64,000 nt of DNA from assembly GCA_011390955.1 (NCBI GenBank), contig JAABRM010000026.1:32701-96700 (forward strand), read 5' to 3'. Positions 63,156-64,000 of this stretch are shown here, piece after piece (the first letter of the stretch is position 1; each line of letters begins with the position of its first letter). The position numbers and the translations under genes are program-made. Under the pieces are notes generated by a model. It searched no databases. It saw only the letters and a list, made by a program, of their open reading frames with translations, and was not told the origin of the DNA. Origin of the DNA: Oscillatoriales cyanobacterium (lineage in GTDB: Bacteria; Cyanobacteriota; Cyanobacteriia; Cyanobacteriales; Laspinemataceae).

Positions 63156-64000
63156 GATGTCATTCCCGCGAAGGGGGCAATCCATCGATGTCATTCCCGC
63201 GATCGATGTCATTCCCGCGATCGATGTCATTCCCGCTTCAGGCGGGAATCCATCAGCATTTTAGGGAGCGATCGATGTCATTCCCGCGATCGATGTCATT
63301 CCCGCTTCGGGCGGGAATCCATCAGCATTTTAGGGAGCGATCGATGTCATTCCCGCTTCGGGCGGGAATCCATCAGCATTTTAGGGAGCGATCGATGTCA
63401 TTCCCGCTTCGGGCGGGAATCCATCAGCATTTTAGGGGGCGATCGATGTCATTCCCGCGATCGATGTCATTCCCGCTTCGGGCGGGAATCCATCAGCATT
63501 TTAGGGAGCGATCGATGTCATTCCCGCTTCGGGCGGGAATCCATCAGCATTTTAGGGAGCGATCGATGTCATTCCCGCTTCGGGCGGGAATCCATCAGCA
63601 TTTTAGGGGGCGATCGATGTCATTCCCGCGATCGATGTCATTCCCGCTTCGGGCGGGAATCCATCAGCATTTTAGGGAGCGATCGATGTCATTCCCGCTT
63701 CGGGCGGGAATCCATCAGCATTTTAGGGAGCGATCGATGTCATTCCCGCTTCGGGCGGGAATCCATCAGCATTTTAGGGGGCGATCGATGTCATTCCCGC
63801 GATCGATGTCATTCCCGCTTCGGGCGGGAATCCATCAGCATTTTAGGGAGCGATCGATGTCATTCCCGCTTCGGGCGGGAATCCATCAGCATTTTAGGGA
63901 GCGATCGATGTCATTCCCGCGATCGATGTCATTCCCGCTTCGGGCGGGAATCCATCAGCATTTTAGGGAGCGATCGATGTCATTCCCGCTTCGGGCGGGA
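63156..64000. repeat. Satellite-like array of 51- and 69-base hairpin units with higher-order period
   Basis: The word CATTTTAGGG starts at 63257, 63326, 63377, 63428, 63497, 63548, 63599, 63668, 63719, 63770, 63839, 63890 and 63959, giving spacings 69-51-51 three times (171 bases), then 69-51-69. Each 51-base unit is GCGATCGATGTCATTCCCGC, TTCG, GGCGGGAATCCATCAGCATTTTAGGG. The 69-base unit has an extra 18-base GATCGATGTCATTCCCGC. A GGGGG variant marks the junction before each 69-base unit. The array continues past the window. In 62983-63155 no gene is seen. Confidence 0.95.

Noticed and set aside
63156..64000. Regular 51/69-base repeats that might be a CRISPR array
   Set aside because: The spacers are themselves repeated and palindromic, so this is a satellite array.

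Overview
The window is chromosomal DNA of a filamentous, probably Oscillatoriales-type, cyanobacterium. The evidence is direct. It carries psbA (D1), psbV and psbV2 (cytochrome c550 family), petJ (cytochrome c6), ycf3, accD, gatC and a gifB-type glutamine synthetase inactivating factor with a glutamine riboswitch. GCGATCGC (HIP1) octamers are scattered throughout, and the intergenic regions are packed with hairpin repeats, MITE-like elements and heptamer repeats. No tRNA or rRNA gene was recognised.

Layout. 0-4 kb: the 3' end of a large cadherin/CSPG-repeat surface protein and a C39-type peptidase with six N-terminal repeats. 4-7.2 kb: a toxin-antitoxin island (DUF433/DUF5615, an orphan antitoxin plus VapC, DUF2283). 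Two of its antitoxin genes share the same promoter palindrome and first 14 codons. 7.2-13 kb: valS, a frameshifted AAA ATPase and a TPR protein. 13.3-20.2 kb: a 2298-residue TamB-like protein with internal 97-residue tandem repeats. 20.4-22.5 kb: a 40-residue membrane miniprotein, the glutamine riboswitch with gifB, and nested MITEs. 22-28 kb: a peptide ABC permease, prs and a PAS histidine kinase. 28-30.6 kb: metY-metX. 30.8-38.1 kb: an iron block with fur, a thioredoxin-like [2Fe-2S] protein and futA-futB-futC, the fut genes being separated by repeat arrays.

38-45 kb: an IS110-family element inserted inside a palindromic repeat, an AAA-GGDEF protein, gatC, ycf3 and a solo TnpB. 45-51 kb: accD, psbV, psbV2, a REC-GGDEF regulator, petJ and a rhomboid protease. 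51-58.5 kb: an accessory island with two Uma2 paralogues flanking a MntA/HepT pair, several gene remnants next to MITEs, a STAND (NB-ARC) NTPase and a HicA/HicB/HicB cluster. 58.6-63 kb: psbA, a HIT protein and a large TPR protein. 63.1-64 kb: a satellite-like array with higher-order periodicity that runs off the window end.

Housekeeping genes (valS, prs, met, accD, gatC, photosynthesis genes) look intact. The accessory stretches show heavy turnover by small elements. Hairpin repeats even lie inside coding sequences (gifB, metX, the 817-residue TPR protein), and remnants of Uma2, futC, a GTPase and a possible SPASM protein end at or near repeats. The best candidates for a second look are the riboswitch-gifB unit with a sequestered Shine-Dalgarno, the shared-leader antitoxins, the IS110 element in its palindromic target, and the higher-order repeat at the right end.
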